From positions 1-20,551 of IMG/VR virus record IMGVR_UViG_3300021142_000233: DNA of 20,551 bases; one strand, 5' to 3'. Source of the DNA: a virus. The position numbers were made by a program, and so were the translations under genes. Under the pieces are notes generated by a model. That model did not search any database. It saw only the letters and a program-made list of their open reading frames with translations, and had not been told where the DNA came from. Below are positions 1-7,783 of this stretch, piece by piece; the stretch's first letter is position 1; every line of letters begins with the position of its first letter.

Positions 1-783
1 GAAACAATGCCAGAATCAATCGAGTTGTCTGCTGCGGCTGACACGGTAAAAGAGCCTGACACAACCGCCGGATGCGATTGTGATGGCTGCAAGTCTTGTA
101 AGTCTGACGGTGGATGCGATGACAAGATGTGCAAATCACATCACACAGGCGCAGACAAGTCAGCAACAGTTGAGAAGTGCCTACAATGCGGATGCAACCA
201 AGTCGGTCAATCTCACGGTCTAACCACCGTTCCAGATGTCACCGCACCGGGTCAAATCCCAGTTCAAGCAAATGTATCAACTGCCACAATCGTTACACCT
301 GAGCAACTTGGCGGAAGCGTTAAGTCTGTTGAGGGTGACGAAGTTCCTGCTGCCGAAGAGGTTGCAGAAGAAGTTGCTACCGAAGAAGTAGCGACAGAAG
401 AAGTTTCTGCTGAGGAATCAGCAGAGAAAACCCTGCTTAGTGATGAAGTCGTACAGACCATCATTGAAAAGGCCGTGTCAATGGTTACGGAATCTGTGAA
501 AGCAGAAGTTGTGCTTGCTAAGGCTGCGATTGAGGCAGCAGAGAGCAAGGCAGCAGAGCTTGAAACCGAACTCGCACAGGCTAAATCAGCAGCAGTCGCA
601 GGTGGGCCAAAGCGCTCAGCGATTGCAGCAGGTAAAACCCAAGCTAACGATCTCCTTGTTAAGGCAGCGCAGTATTCTGCAAAAGCAGCCGCAGCAACAG
701 ATCAAATTCTCGCAAAAGGCTACAAGGACTTGGCAAACGAATTTATTGCCAAGGCTCAAGCCTCAACCACAGAAAAGGAATAA
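1..783 (+). CDS. C-terminal part of a prohead protease/scaffold-type protein, 5' end probably outside the window
   Basis: The frame is open to the window edge, and the first ATG (position 7) has no visible Shine-Dalgarno, so this is probably the 3' part of a longer gene. From that ATG there are 258 residues. A cysteine-rich segment has nine Cys between residues 23 and 63, in CxCxxCxxC and CxxCxC spacings. An acidic, low-complexity stretch follows (residues 108-143, repeated AEEVATEEV-like units), then an Ala/Glu/Lys coiled coil (about 147-195) and a helical tail after a GGPKR motif. A coiled-coil protein directly upstream of the major capsid gene is the usual place for a scaffold, often fused to the capsid maturation protease; the protease part is not in view. 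The scaffold role is inferred from position and composition. The Cys cluster could bind a metal. It could also be the tail of a portal or other head protein. Confidence 0.55.
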   Translation, partial: ETMPESIELSAAADTVKEPDTTAGCDCDGCKSCKSDGGCDDKMCKSHHTGADKSATVEKCLQCGCNQVGQSHGLTTVPDVTAPGQIPVQANVSTATIVTPEQLGGSVKSVEGDEVPAAEEVAEEVATEEVATEEVSAEESAEKTLLSDEVVQTIIEKAVSMVTESVKAEVVLAKAAIEAAESKAAELETELAQAKSAAVAGGPKRSAIAAGKTQANDLLVKAAQYSAKAAAATDQILAKGYKDLANEFIAKAQASTTEKE

Positions 784-789
784 CCAAAC

Positions 790-2448
790 ATGGCCCAAAT
801 GCCTAAAGCAGCAGACCTGTTTGCAGATGCTAACGATGCCAAGACATCGGCATTGCGCATGGAAGAGTATGTAGAAGTTCTCGGAAAGTCACTTTCTACT
901 TCTACAAACGCTCCCGGCGTATCTGCTTCAGTAGATGCAACAGCACAACTTGAGGCTCTCGCAGCTAACAAGTCAATCACACCAGATGCTCTTAACTCAC
1001 TTAACTCTGCTCTCGCTGCACAACGCCAGTCACAAGCAGATATCGTCAAGGACATCAGCCTTACATCTCCATTGTCATCATCTTTCGCAGCCTTCGACCT
1101 CGAAGCACCTGCAAAGCTCTTGACACCTCGCCCAACACCACTTCGTAACAAGATCGCCCGTAAAAAGGGTGTCGGTACTTCTCACCGTGTAAAGCGTATC
1201 CTCGGTTACACAGGTACAGGTACTGGTGGAGTCGGAAACATCTGGCCGGGAATCACAGAAACATCAACCGCAACCTTTGGTTCAATCAACTACGAGCGTG
1301 GCCCAAAGATCAGTTATGCTGCTGATGATCTAATCCTTCCATACAACACCTACTCACTATCTGACTCAGTTAGCTTCGATGCTAACTTCTCTGGTCTAGG
1401 ATTCCAAGACCTTCGTCAGTTGTCATCAACCTCTACCCTCTATGCAACAATGCTTATGGAAGAGCGTATGCTCCTTATGGCTCGCGGTACCGCTACAGGT
1501 TACTCAGGCGCACTTTCTGCTCCAACAGTTTCAGTTGCAGCAGTAAACGCTTCTGGCACACAGACCGCTTTGGCTTCAAGCCAAGCCTTCTATGTCTATG
1601 TAACTGCTGATGCTGGTTCATTTGGACAATCTGTTCTTTCAACAGTTCAGACCGCAACAACCTCATCTGGCTCACAGGTTCTTACCATCACAGTAACACC
1701 TGTAACTGGCGCACTTGGTTACAATGTTTATGTCGGAACAACCACAGGTGCAGCTAACGCTCACTTCGTTGGTCGCTTCACAGGCTTGACTGCGACACTT
1801 CAGGGTGCTGCTTCAACACAGACAACAAACAACAACCTCGTATTCAACACCACAGGTGTTCTTGCTTCAACAATCACAGGCGACACCTCTGCTTACGCAA
1901 CAGGTTACGACGGAATCATCCCAACACTTCTTGGTTCTGCTGGTGGATACAACAACAACATCAACGCTCAGTTCTCAACCTCTAATCCGGGTTCTGAATA
2001 CCAGACCGTTTTCTACAACCTCTACAACAATGTTAAGGCTGACCCAGATGAGATTCTCATTAACGGTTCAGACCGCAAGCAGTTGTCAGATGCTATTAAG
2101 AACGGCTCTACTGCTAACTATCGTTTGAACCTCACCCAAACTGATGCTGGCGATTATGTCGGTGGCGCAACAATCGGTGGACTTTACAACGAAGTTACAG
2201 GCAAGCTAGTGGACATCACAGTTCACCCTTGGTTGCCACAGGGCGTATCTCCTGTTATGTCTTACACCCTTCCAATCCCTGACACAGAGGTTAGCGATTG
2301 CTGGGCTGTTTACAATGTACAGGATTACATGGGTATCCAATGGCCTGTCACACAGTTCTCATACGATTTCAGCACATACTTCCGTGGAACATTCATGGCA
2401 CAAGCACCAGCTTGGTCAGGTATCGTTTCAGGAATCGCATCTGCATAA
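790..2448 (+). CDS. Major capsid protein (HK97 fold) with inserted Ig/Fn3-like domain
   Basis: 552 residues, preceded by an AAGGAA ribosome-binding site in the end of the upstream gene. The N-terminal 90 residues are helical and polar, like a delta/scaffold segment. The body (about 100-235 and 345-552) has the pattern of actinophage HK97-type shells: a TPLRNKI segment, a long Gly/Thr loop near 140-155 and a C-terminal stretch of aromatic, bulky residues (QDYMGIQWPV, DFSTYFRGTF). Residues about 241-340 look like an inserted beta-sandwich: it starts with SAPTVSVAA, then has GYNVYVGTT, FVGRFTG and TATLQG strands typical of Ig/Fn3-like repeats. This domain would be displayed on the capsid surface. 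Gene position, length and synonymous codon bias (highly preferred codons throughout) fit the most abundant virion protein. The capsid call is confident; the domain type is inferred from strand pattern only. Confidence 0.88.
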   Translation: MAQMPKAADLFADANDAKTSALRMEEYVEVLGKSLSTSTNAPGVSASVDATAQLEALAANKSITPDALNSLNSALAAQRQSQADIVKDISLTSPLSSSFAAFDLEAPAKLLTPRPTPLRNKIARKKGVGTSHRVKRILGYTGTGTGGVGNIWPGITETSTATFGSINYERGPKISYAADDLILPYNTYSLSDSVSFDANFSGLGFQDLRQLSSTSTLYATMLMEERMLLMARGTATGYSGALSAPTVSVAAVNASGTQTALASSQAFYVYVTADAGSFGQSVLSTVQTATTSSGSQVLTITVTPVTGALGYNVYVGTTTGAANAHFVGRFTGLTATLQGAASTQTTNNNLVFNTTGVLASTITGDTSAYATGYDGIIPTLLGSAGGYNNNINAQFSTSNPGSEYQTVFYNLYNNVKADPDEILINGSDRKQLSDAIKNGSTANYRLNLTQTDAGDYVGGATIGGLYNEVTGKLVDITVHPWLPQGVSPVMSYTLPIPDTEVSDCWAVYNVQDYMGIQWPVTQFSYDFSTYFRGTFMAQAPAWSGIVSGIASA

Positions 2449-2464
2449 TCATAAGAACACTAAG

Positions 2465-2497
2465 CAAGGCGCATCTTCGGGTGCGCCTTGTCTTATT
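2465..2497 (+). terminator. UUCG-capped hairpin after the capsid gene
   Basis: A perfect 9-bp stem (2465-2473 with 2482-2490) is extended inward by a T-G and a C-G pair and closed by a TTCG tetraloop (2476-2479). It is followed by the short T-rich run tcttatt. The T-run is weak, so this may be a partial terminator or an mRNA 3'-end protector that keeps capsid message high relative to the downstream genes. Confidence 0.7.
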
Positions 2498-2511
2498 AAA
2501 GGAGAGGGCGC

Positions 2512-2775
2512 ATGACAAGATTTATCCCACCACAAGGAATGAAATCCATTGGTGTTGAAACAAAAGATGGTGTTAAGACACTCAGGGCTGGCAGAGATGG
2601 AACATTCACCGTTAATGACCCTAAGTTGGCTAAACAACTCAAAAAAGAAGGCTTAGGTATCGCTGGAACTGCTGGCGTTATCGCTAACCCATCAAGCGTG
2701 GGCTTTAACTGCAAAAACTGCGGTTTCGGCTCATTCTTCAAAAAATGCTCAAAGTGCGGAGAGATAAATGGCTAA
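2512..2775 (+). CDS. Small zinc-ribbon protein between capsid and connector genes
   Basis: 87 residues with a strong GGAGAGG ribosome-binding site. The N-terminal half (residues 1-45) reads as a small beta unit ending in a lysine-rich helix. The C-terminus carries a four-cysteine ribbon: C67-x2-C70 and C79-x2-C82, with Gly after each knuckle (CKNCG, CSKCG). This spacing is that of treble-clef or rubredoxin-type zinc knuckles. The gene overlaps the next by 8 nt (atggctaa), so the two are translationally coupled. Its place between capsid and connector suggests a role in head completion or in capsid decoration, but no specific family is recognised. Confidence 0.75.
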   Translation: MTRFIPPQGMKSIGVETKDGVKTLRAGRDGTFTVNDPKLAKQLKKEGLGIAGTAGVIANPSSVGFNCKNCGFGSFFKKCSKCGEING

Positions 2776-3661
2776 TGCTTACTCAGGTACAACTCACCAG
2801 TTCTCCACACCTTACCTCACGCTTACCGAGTACAAGAACGCGCCTACCGCGATTGATCTCGATAACCTCGTATGGAATTCACAAGACCCAGATGTTCAAG
2901 ATGCGGAACTAGCCAATGTCATTGCTCGCGCAAGCTCATGGATTGATACATACTGCAACCAAGTCCTCGCAGCAACCACCGAAACCGAGCAACAACGCTC
3001 CCGTATCCGTGACGATGGCACAATCCGCTTTCATCCTCGCTATAACCCAATTATCGCGCTGACCTCATTTGCTTACGGCAACCCTAACTATCAGATGACA
3101 ACAGTTGCCGATTGCTCGATTGCATGGATTGAGGATTCGCAGGTTATCTTTCCTTACTCAATGCTTTCAACTTCGTACACAAATCAGGGGCCACTTCAAT
3201 TTGGTTTCCCGACAACGCCTCGCCAAGAAGTGTTCCTCAAGTACACCTATGTAAACGGATACGCCAACACCCTTATTAACACGGCTACCGCAGGGCAATC
3301 AAGCCTCACAGTTACAGATGGCACAGGAATCACCGCAGGGTTAACCCTCAAGATTTACGATGGCTTTGATTCAGAGTTTGTCACAGTCGCCAGCACCTAT
3401 ACCTTTGGCTCAACCACAGTCCCACTCGTTGCGCCTCTTTCATACTCTCACGCTAACGGCGTATCTATCTCAGCGCTACCGCCAGCAATCAAGGAAGCTG
3501 CCATCTTGGTAACTACCTCAATGCTCAAAGTTCGCGGTGATAACTCAATGGTGATGAGCGTTGCCTCTCGCGCTTCACAGGCAGTCGAAGGCGCACAAGG
3601 TCTTGGCACAGAGATCAAGATTGCTCAAAACCTACTTGCTCCTTATCGCAGGATTAGATAA
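2768..3661 (+). CDS. Head-tail connector / adaptor protein (gp6/gp15-like)
   Basis: 297 residues. The N-terminal part (about 28-66) is helical, with the DAELANVIARASSWIDTYCN pattern typical of gp6/gp15-type adaptors, which sit under the portal as a ring. Adaptors of this family are often near 100-200 residues. Here the extra length is a beta-rich segment at about 165-225 (AGQSSLTVTDGTGITAGLTLKIYDG and following) that looks like a small inserted domain. The C-terminal helix (PPAIKEAAILVTTSMLKVRGDN) returns to the adaptor pattern. It overlaps the next gene by 1 nt (TAATG). Position after the capsid genes and before the tail terminator supports the call. Confidence 0.7.
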   Translation: MANAYSGTTHQFSTPYLTLTEYKNAPTAIDLDNLVWNSQDPDVQDAELANVIARASSWIDTYCNQVLAATTETEQQRSRIRDDGTIRFHPRYNPIIALTSFAYGNPNYQMTTVADCSIAWIEDSQVIFPYSMLSTSYTNQGPLQFGFPTTPRQEVFLKYTYVNGYANTLINTATAGQSSLTVTDGTGITAGLTLKIYDGFDSEFVTVASTYTFGSTTVPLVAPLSYSHANGVSISALPPAIKEAAILVTTSMLKVRGDNSMVMSVASRASQAVEGAQGLGTEIKIAQNLLAPYRRIR

Positions 3662-4155
3662 TGGCTCTGGTCGGTCGTCAAGCCGTTCGCTCGGTTCTCG
3701 CAAACTTCATCGGTCAGCCAAATGTTCAAGGCTTAAATCAGGTCTTTACCTCGTTTCCTAAGCGTATTGACTTTGCCGTCAATGCCTTGCCTTCTCAGCA
3801 ATCTCGCGCTGCCGCAGTTATCCATATCGAGTCAGAGCGCGAAACCCGCTTGGCTATCGGTGGAGCTACATCTGGCATCAAGCAGATTGATTACACCGTT
3901 GTCATTCAGGTCTTTCATCATTCTATGGAGCGCGACTCGCAAGATGCTATGGATGACTTTGACCTAACCATTGACAACCTCAAAGAGAAATTGCGCTCAG
4001 ATCACACTTTCGGCGACCCATCAAGCAACCTCGTATGGCAAGGCGCAGAGCCAGCGATTGATGTTTCCTACGGCGAGCCTGTATCCAATGACGGCACATC
4101 TACCGAAACATGGGCATCACTTCGTTTTACCGTTACCCAAATGATTCAAGCATAA
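3661..4155 (+). CDS. Tail terminator / tail completion protein
   Basis: 164 residues. The pattern is a short N-terminal helix (RQAVRSVLANFI), beta strands carrying FPKRIDF and AAAVIHIESERETRLAIGG, a strand-helix unit IDYTVVIQVFHHSMERDSQDAMDDFDLTIDNLKEKLR, and C-terminal strands SLRFTVTQMIQ. This alpha/beta order is that of phage tail terminators (lambda gpU type), which cap the tail tube where it joins the head. Its place immediately before the major tail gene agrees. Sequence identity to any named family was not checked. Confidence 0.65.
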   Translation: MALVGRQAVRSVLANFIGQPNVQGLNQVFTSFPKRIDFAVNALPSQQSRAAAVIHIESERETRLAIGGATSGIKQIDYTVVIQVFHHSMERDSQDAMDDFDLTIDNLKEKLRSDHTFGDPSSNLVWQGAEPAIDVSYGEPVSNDGTSTETWASLRFTVTQMIQA

Positions 4156-4163
4156 GGAGCATC

Positions 4164-4322
4164 ATGGCTAAACATAAATACACGGGAGAGTACGAAGTTA
4201 CCTTCCCCTCAATCGCAACCGTAGTAAAGCCGGGCGATGTATTTGAAGCGCCAGCAGATTTTAAAGCACACAATGTAATACCAGTTAAAACAAACAAGCC
4301 AACAGTAGGAGATGAAGAATGA
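4164..4322 (+). CDS. Small conserved-style phage protein upstream of the major tail gene
   Basis: 52 residues from ATG 4164, chosen because AAGGAG (4154-4159) sits at good spacing; an in-frame upstream ATG (4110) lies inside the previous gene without such a site. The protein is a short beta unit (KYTGEYEVTFPS, then VKPGDVFEAP) followed by a lysine-rich tail. Small proteins with this YTGxYEVxxP...VxPGDxFE pattern are common between the tail terminator and major tail genes in actinophages, but their role is not known to me. It shares ATGA with the major tail gene. Confidence 0.7.
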   Translation: MAKHKYTGEYEVTFPSIATVVKPGDVFEAPADFKAHNVIPVKTNKPTVGDEE

Positions 4323-5308
4323 CACTAGCCCAAAATTCCGTCAAGAGTTACCTTGGTGTTGCGCTTGAAACAACCAAAGGTACTGCGGTAGCCGCAACCA
4401 ACTTCGTACCAATCACACTCAACAGCTTCAAGCCAGTTGATGTAATCGCGCCTCTCTACGACACAGGTATTCGTGGCTCACTTGTTGAGAACTACAACTA
4501 TGTTCAAGGTCGCCGTAACACAACAGTAGATTTTGGTGGCCCTGTATTTGCTGACACCATCGGATTTTGGGTTGCGGGCGTTCTTGGCGATGTAGTCACA
4601 ACAGGCTCAGGCGCTCCTTACACCCATGTAATTTCCCTTAAGAACACAGTCGGCTCAACCAGCGATGCTCAGCCAAAGGCTTTGACAATCACCGACTTTT
4701 ATGGCGCAAACACTCGTTACTATCCGGGCTGCCAGATCACAGACTTTGGCTTGACCTTCAATGCTGACGGAATGTTGGAATACACAGTTAAGGCAATGGG
4801 CTTCCCATCAACCACAACAAATGCGCCAACACCTTCTTTCACCAGCGTTCTACCTACTCAGGTTTGGACAGGAACCGTGTCAATCGGTGGCACTCAGGTT
4901 GGATACCTTCGCACAGGTACTCTTGATCTTTCTCGCAAGTCTGAGGCCATCTGGGGTGTTTCTAACACACAGAACCCTTACCAAGTATTCCTTGGCAGCC
5001 TAACCGCTAAGGGCAAGATGACCTTCGTTATGCAAGATGACACCGAACTTACTCGCTACATCACAAACACTCAGCCAGCAATCACCGTGAACTTCTCAAC
5101 AGGTTCAGGTGCAACTGCTACCGAGTTCCAATTCACTCTCTCAAAAGGTGCTTATGTAACTGGCGCAATTGATCGCACCGCAGAGTATGTAGAAGTCACA
5201 GTTGATATCGAAGGTCTTGGTAACTTCACAGATGTCGGTGCAACTGGTGGCTACTCACCTGTAAAGTTCACTCTACAAAACGCTTTCCCTTCTGGCACAT
5301 ACCAGTAA
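4319..5308 (+). CDS. Major tail (tube) protein
   Basis: 329 residues, start ATG overlapping the previous stop by 4 nt, with an AGGAGA site upstream. The N-terminal part has the tail-tube start pattern (YLGVALETTKGTAVAATNFVPI), and the body is nearly all beta strands rich in Thr, Ser, Val and Gly. Motifs such as GRRNTTVDFGGPVFADTIGFWVAGVLG and LTFNADGMLEYTVKAMGF fit siphovirus tube proteins, which form stacked hexamers. The C-terminal third (about 180-310) repeats the beta pattern and may be an additional surface domain. Codon use resembles that of the capsid gene, consistent with high expression. Confidence 0.8.
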   Translation: MTLAQNSVKSYLGVALETTKGTAVAATNFVPITLNSFKPVDVIAPLYDTGIRGSLVENYNYVQGRRNTTVDFGGPVFADTIGFWVAGVLGDVVTTGSGAPYTHVISLKNTVGSTSDAQPKALTITDFYGANTRYYPGCQITDFGLTFNADGMLEYTVKAMGFPSTTTNAPTPSFTSVLPTQVWTGTVSIGGTQVGYLRTGTLDLSRKSEAIWGVSNTQNPYQVFLGSLTAKGKMTFVMQDDTELTRYITNTQPAITVNFSTGSGATATEFQFTLSKGAYVTGAIDRTAEYVEVTVDIEGLGNFTDVGATGGYSPVKFTLQNAFPSGTYQ

Positions 5309-5321
5309 CAGGGAGCAAACT

Positions 5322-5354
5322 GTATAGCCGGGGCCGCCTTCCCCCCGGCTATAC
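5322..5354 (+). terminator. GC-rich 12-bp hairpin after the major tail gene
   Basis: GTATAGCCGGGG (5322-5333) pairs perfectly with 5343-5354, leaving a 9-nt loop. There is no T-run after it, so it is not a standard Rho-independent terminator. It may slow transcription, protect the 3' end of the tail-tube message, or keep the tail chaperone gene at a lower level. The 78-nt gap holds nothing else that I can recognise. Confidence 0.6.
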
Positions 5355-5386
5355 CCTAACCAGCGAAGGCAAGCAGGAAGGAAATC

Positions 5387-5737
5387 ATGGCTAAAACAAT
5401 TACACTCCCAAGCGGTAACACCGTAACTTTGCGTGACCCTAGTGAGTTGCGCGTTAAAGATCGCAATAAGGTACTAGCTGCGGCACAAGGTCAAGAAGGC
5501 TTACTGCAAACAATGTCTATGCTCGATGGACTTATGGCAGTTCTTATCTCGGCATGGTCGTTTGATTTGATTATTCCGTCAGTTGTTCTCACCTCTTTAG
5601 GCGAACTGACTATGGCTGACTACGATGCTATTGCGGCAGAAGTAGCAACTGCTCAAAATTCACTATTCCCCGCGCTCGCTGAAACCCCAGAAACAGAAGC
5701 GAACCCTGATAGCCCTTTCGCCGACTCCAACGCCTAA
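5387..5737 (+). CDS. Tail assembly chaperone, short (G-type) product
   Basis: 116 residues, with an AGGAAGGAAA site before ATG 5387. The N-terminus (TITLPSGNTVTLRDPSELRVKDRNKVLAAA) matches the beginning of siphovirus tail assembly chaperones, followed by a hydrophobic helical segment (MLDGLMAVLISAWSFDLIIP) and an acidic, Pro-rich tail. The gene lies between the major tail and tape measure genes, the invariant position of the G/GT pair. The short form ends at TAA 5735-5737, which lies inside the hairpin of the frameshift signal. These proteins bind the tape measure during tail assembly and are absent from virions. Confidence 0.8.
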   Translation: MAKTITLPSGNTVTLRDPSELRVKDRNKVLAAAQGQEGLLQTMSMLDGLMAVLISAWSFDLIIPSVVLTSLGELTMADYDAIAAEVATAQNSLFPALAETPETEANPDSPFADSNA

Positions 5738-5925
5738 AGTGGGTGTTGGAAGGTAATCGCAGAGAAGAAACTCTTAACTACCCAGACCAAGAGTATTTCT
5801 ACTATGTCTGCGCTAAAGAGTTCGGCTGGACTATCACCGAAACCGATGAACAACCAGCAGCTTTGGTTGATTGGCTTGTGTCCATTCATAGCGTAGTCAG
5901 ACAGGTTGAAAATGATAACAACTAA
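5387..5925 (+). CDS. Tail assembly chaperone, long (GT-type) product by -1 frameshift
   Basis: A -1 slip on CCCTTTC (5713-5719) moves ribosomes from the first frame to the second frame, which runs to TAA at 5923-5925. The product would have 179 residues: 111 from the first frame, then 68 beginning RRLQRLKWVLEGN. The added part contains NYPDQEYFYYVCAKEFGWT and PAALVDWLVSIHSVV, an aromatic, helical domain like the T domain of other chaperones. The second frame has no plausible independent start: its first ATG-like codon is a TTG without a ribosome-binding site. It has stops (TGA TAG, 5707-5712) directly upstream of the slip site. Confidence 0.8.
5713..5750 (+). promoter_or_regulatory. Programmed -1 ribosomal frameshift signal
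   Basis: The heptamer C CCT TTC (5713-5719) is in the correct phase (X XXY YYZ). Six nucleotides later a stem begins: TCCAAC (5726-5731) pairs with GTTGGA (5745-5750), extended inward by G-T, C-G, C-G and T-G pairs to about 10 bp with a 5-nt loop. The zero-frame stop TAA begins at the top of the stem. Confidence 0.8.
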
Positions 5926-6313
5926 CATTTACACGGTTAAAAAGGCTATTGACAAAAAATTAACCGATGTTGATGTGAGCGTTATGAAAGCCCGCGATGA
6001 GATGATGGCTCGACTCATTCAACTCTCGCAAGAGGAAATTAAGGGTCGCCGACCTAAAGGCCAAAAGGCTACATCTGGCGAACCACCAATGAACCGCACA
6101 GGTAACCTGCGCCGATCTATCACAGGCAAAAAAGCCCAAGAAGGATTTGCTCGTTACTCAGCCGAGGTCGGCCCAACAATGATTTACTCACGCGCCGTTG
6201 AATTAGGTGGCGCACCTACTTGGCACGATGGTCAGCATTTCCCATATATGAAACCAGCATTACAGAAGTTCCAACGCGAAGCGATGGCTATTGTCAGAAA
6301 ATATCTAGGCTAG
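5912..6313 (+). CDS. HK97 gp10-like tail/neck protein
   Basis: 133 residues from ATG 5912; a TTG six bases upstream is an alternative start. It overlaps the frameshifted chaperone by 14 nt. The protein begins with a long helix (VKKAIDKKLTDVDVSVMKARDEMMARLIQLSQEEI). The signature of the gp10-like family follows: a NRTGNLRRSI segment, a strand with YSAEVGP, then YSRAVELGG, and a C-terminal PYMKPALQKFQREAMAIVRKYL helix. Members usually complete the head-tail joint and are encoded near the connector genes. Here the gene is between the chaperone and the tape measure, which is an unusual position. The family call is from motif pattern; the exact role is inferred. Confidence 0.7.
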   Translation: MITTNIYTVKKAIDKKLTDVDVSVMKARDEMMARLIQLSQEEIKGRRPKGQKATSGEPPMNRTGNLRRSITGKKAQEGFARYSAEVGPTMIYSRAVELGGAPTWHDGQHFPYMKPALQKFQREAMAIVRKYLG

Positions 6314-6325
6314 GAAGGAAAGCAC

Positions 6326-7783
6326 ATGGCAGAGTTTCTACCACCAGTCATACTTGAAATCCAAGCCAATGCAACTAAGGCTATTGCCCAGATGCAAATG
6401 GTCAATGGCGAGCTTGACAAGATGGAAGTCAAGGCTCTTAAGGCTGGCGGTTCCATTGATGTAATGACCAAAGCCTCTAAGTATGCTGGTACCGCTTTGC
6501 TTGGTATTGCTGGAGTTCTTGGAACTGTTGGCGCGGTTAGCATTAAAGCAGCGCTTGGCGTTCAGGAATCTCAAGCCAAACTTCAAATTGCGGTTAAAAA
6601 TACTGGCGTAAGTTTTGCAGCATTTGTTCCTTATATGAACAACGCGCAAGATGCTATGGTCAAGTTTGGGTTTAGCGCTTCTGACACAAACGAAGCATTA
6701 GCAATGATGACGGCTGCAACTCAAAACCCTGCTACCGCCGTAGCCAATCTTGGCGTAGTTGCTGATCTTGCTGCTTTCAAGAATGAATCGCTTGCTACTG
6801 CTGCCGACACAGTATCTCGCGCTGCGATGGGTCAGGCTCGCGGTCTTGCTGATCTTGGTTTGGCTATTGGTAAAACAATTCCTAAAGGCGCTGACCTAGC
6901 CACAATTACTAAGATGATTGAGGATAGAGTCAAAGGAGCTGCTGCGGCTGCTGCTAAAGCCGACCCTTGGAAAGTTCTTACCACTCAATTTGGTGCTTTA
7001 GAGGAAAAATTGGGCACGGCATTGCTACCAGCGTTTAAGAAATTAAGCGATTGGATTATTAACACAGGGCTACCGGCTCTTGAAAAAATAGGCAAATGGA
7101 TTAGCCAAAATCAAGGATTGTTTGAGTCAATAGCAACGGCATTGGGAATTCTTTGGGTTGCGCCAAAAATTGATGGCTTGCTAACCGCCATAGGTAAAAT
7201 AGCAACTGCTTGGCGTGGCGTAGAAACCGCAGCAGAAGCAGCAAGTGCAGCAGAAGTGGTTGCCGAAACTGGCGGTACAGCTTTGCCAGCCCTTGCCGTT
7301 GGCGCTCTTGCTTATTCTCAAAGAAATACGCCTAAAAAAGTTGCAAATGCAATTAAAAGTTTGGGATTATCTGCAAGTTCTGGTGGAATGTTGGGTGGAA
7401 TTTCAACTTCAAGCGCAACTGGTGGATCAACTGTAACTTTAACCGCTCCTGCTGGTTCAATAAAACCATCAATAGGCGACATGAATCCAAGCACAATAGC
7501 AACAATCGCGGCTTCTAATAAAGAACTTATTAACCAATACTTAAAAGCAGGTTGGAAAATAACATCTGGCTCATCATCTGGTGGAATTGATAGCAAAAAA
7601 TCGCCTTTATTAATCTCTTCAACTAAATCTACTAAGCCAAAAGCCCCAAGCCTTGCTCAGCAAAAAGCAGGTATGATGGGCGGTGGTGGAGCGCTTACGC
7701 TTACAATTACAACCGATAGCGGAGCAGTTGTTAAATCCATTACAGGCTCGGCTGGAAATACGAAAGTGGTGGTTAAGAAATAA
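6326..7783 (+). CDS. Tail tape measure protein
   Basis: 485 residues, with an AGGAAGGAAAG ribosome-binding site. It is mostly alpha-helical and Ala-rich. A hydrophobic segment at about 51-75 (YAGTALLGIAGVLGTVGAVSIKAAL) resembles the membrane-interacting part of tape measures, and a second one (about 265-290) surrounds a conserved-looking Trp/Ile patch. Residues 80-230 match the pattern of the tape measure N-domain (AAFVPYMNNAQDAMVKFGFSASDTNEALAMMTAATQNPATAVANLG). The C-terminal 130 residues are Gly/Ser/Thr-rich and low complexity. Using the general rule of about 1.5 Å per residue, the tail would be near 70-75 nm, short for a siphovirus. It is the largest helical protein after the chaperone, as expected. 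Confidence 0.85.
   Translation: MAEFLPPVILEIQANATKAIAQMQMVNGELDKMEVKALKAGGSIDVMTKASKYAGTALLGIAGVLGTVGAVSIKAALGVQESQAKLQIAVKNTGVSFAAFVPYMNNAQDAMVKFGFSASDTNEALAMMTAATQNPATAVANLGVVADLAAFKNESLATAADTVSRAAMGQARGLADLGLAIGKTIPKGADLATITKMIEDRVKGAAAAAAKADPWKVLTTQFGALEEKLGTALLPAFKKLSDWIINTGLPALEKIGKWISQNQGLFESIATALGILWVAPKIDGLLTAIGKIATAWRGVETAAEAASAAEVVAETGGTALPALAVGALAYSQRNTPKKVANAIKSLGLSASSGGMLGGISTSSATGGSTVTLTAPAGSIKPSIGDMNPSTIATIAASNKELINQYLKAGWKITSGSSSGGIDSKKSPLLISSTKSTKPKAPSLAQQKAGMMGGGGALTLTITTDSGAVVKSITGSAGNTKVVVKK

Noticed and set aside
264-548. Minus-strand open frame of 94 residues opposite the first gene
   Set aside because: Ser/Thr low-complexity mirror of the Ala/Glu-rich coding strand; no ribosome-binding site.
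2496-2741. Minus-strand open frames opposite the zinc-ribbon gene
   Set aside because: The + strand has a strong ribosome-binding site, four ordered Cys and coupling; the mirror frames have none.
5743-5925. Separate small gene in the second chaperone frame
   Set aside because: Only a TTG start without ribosome-binding site; the frame is explained by the -1 slip at 5713-5719.
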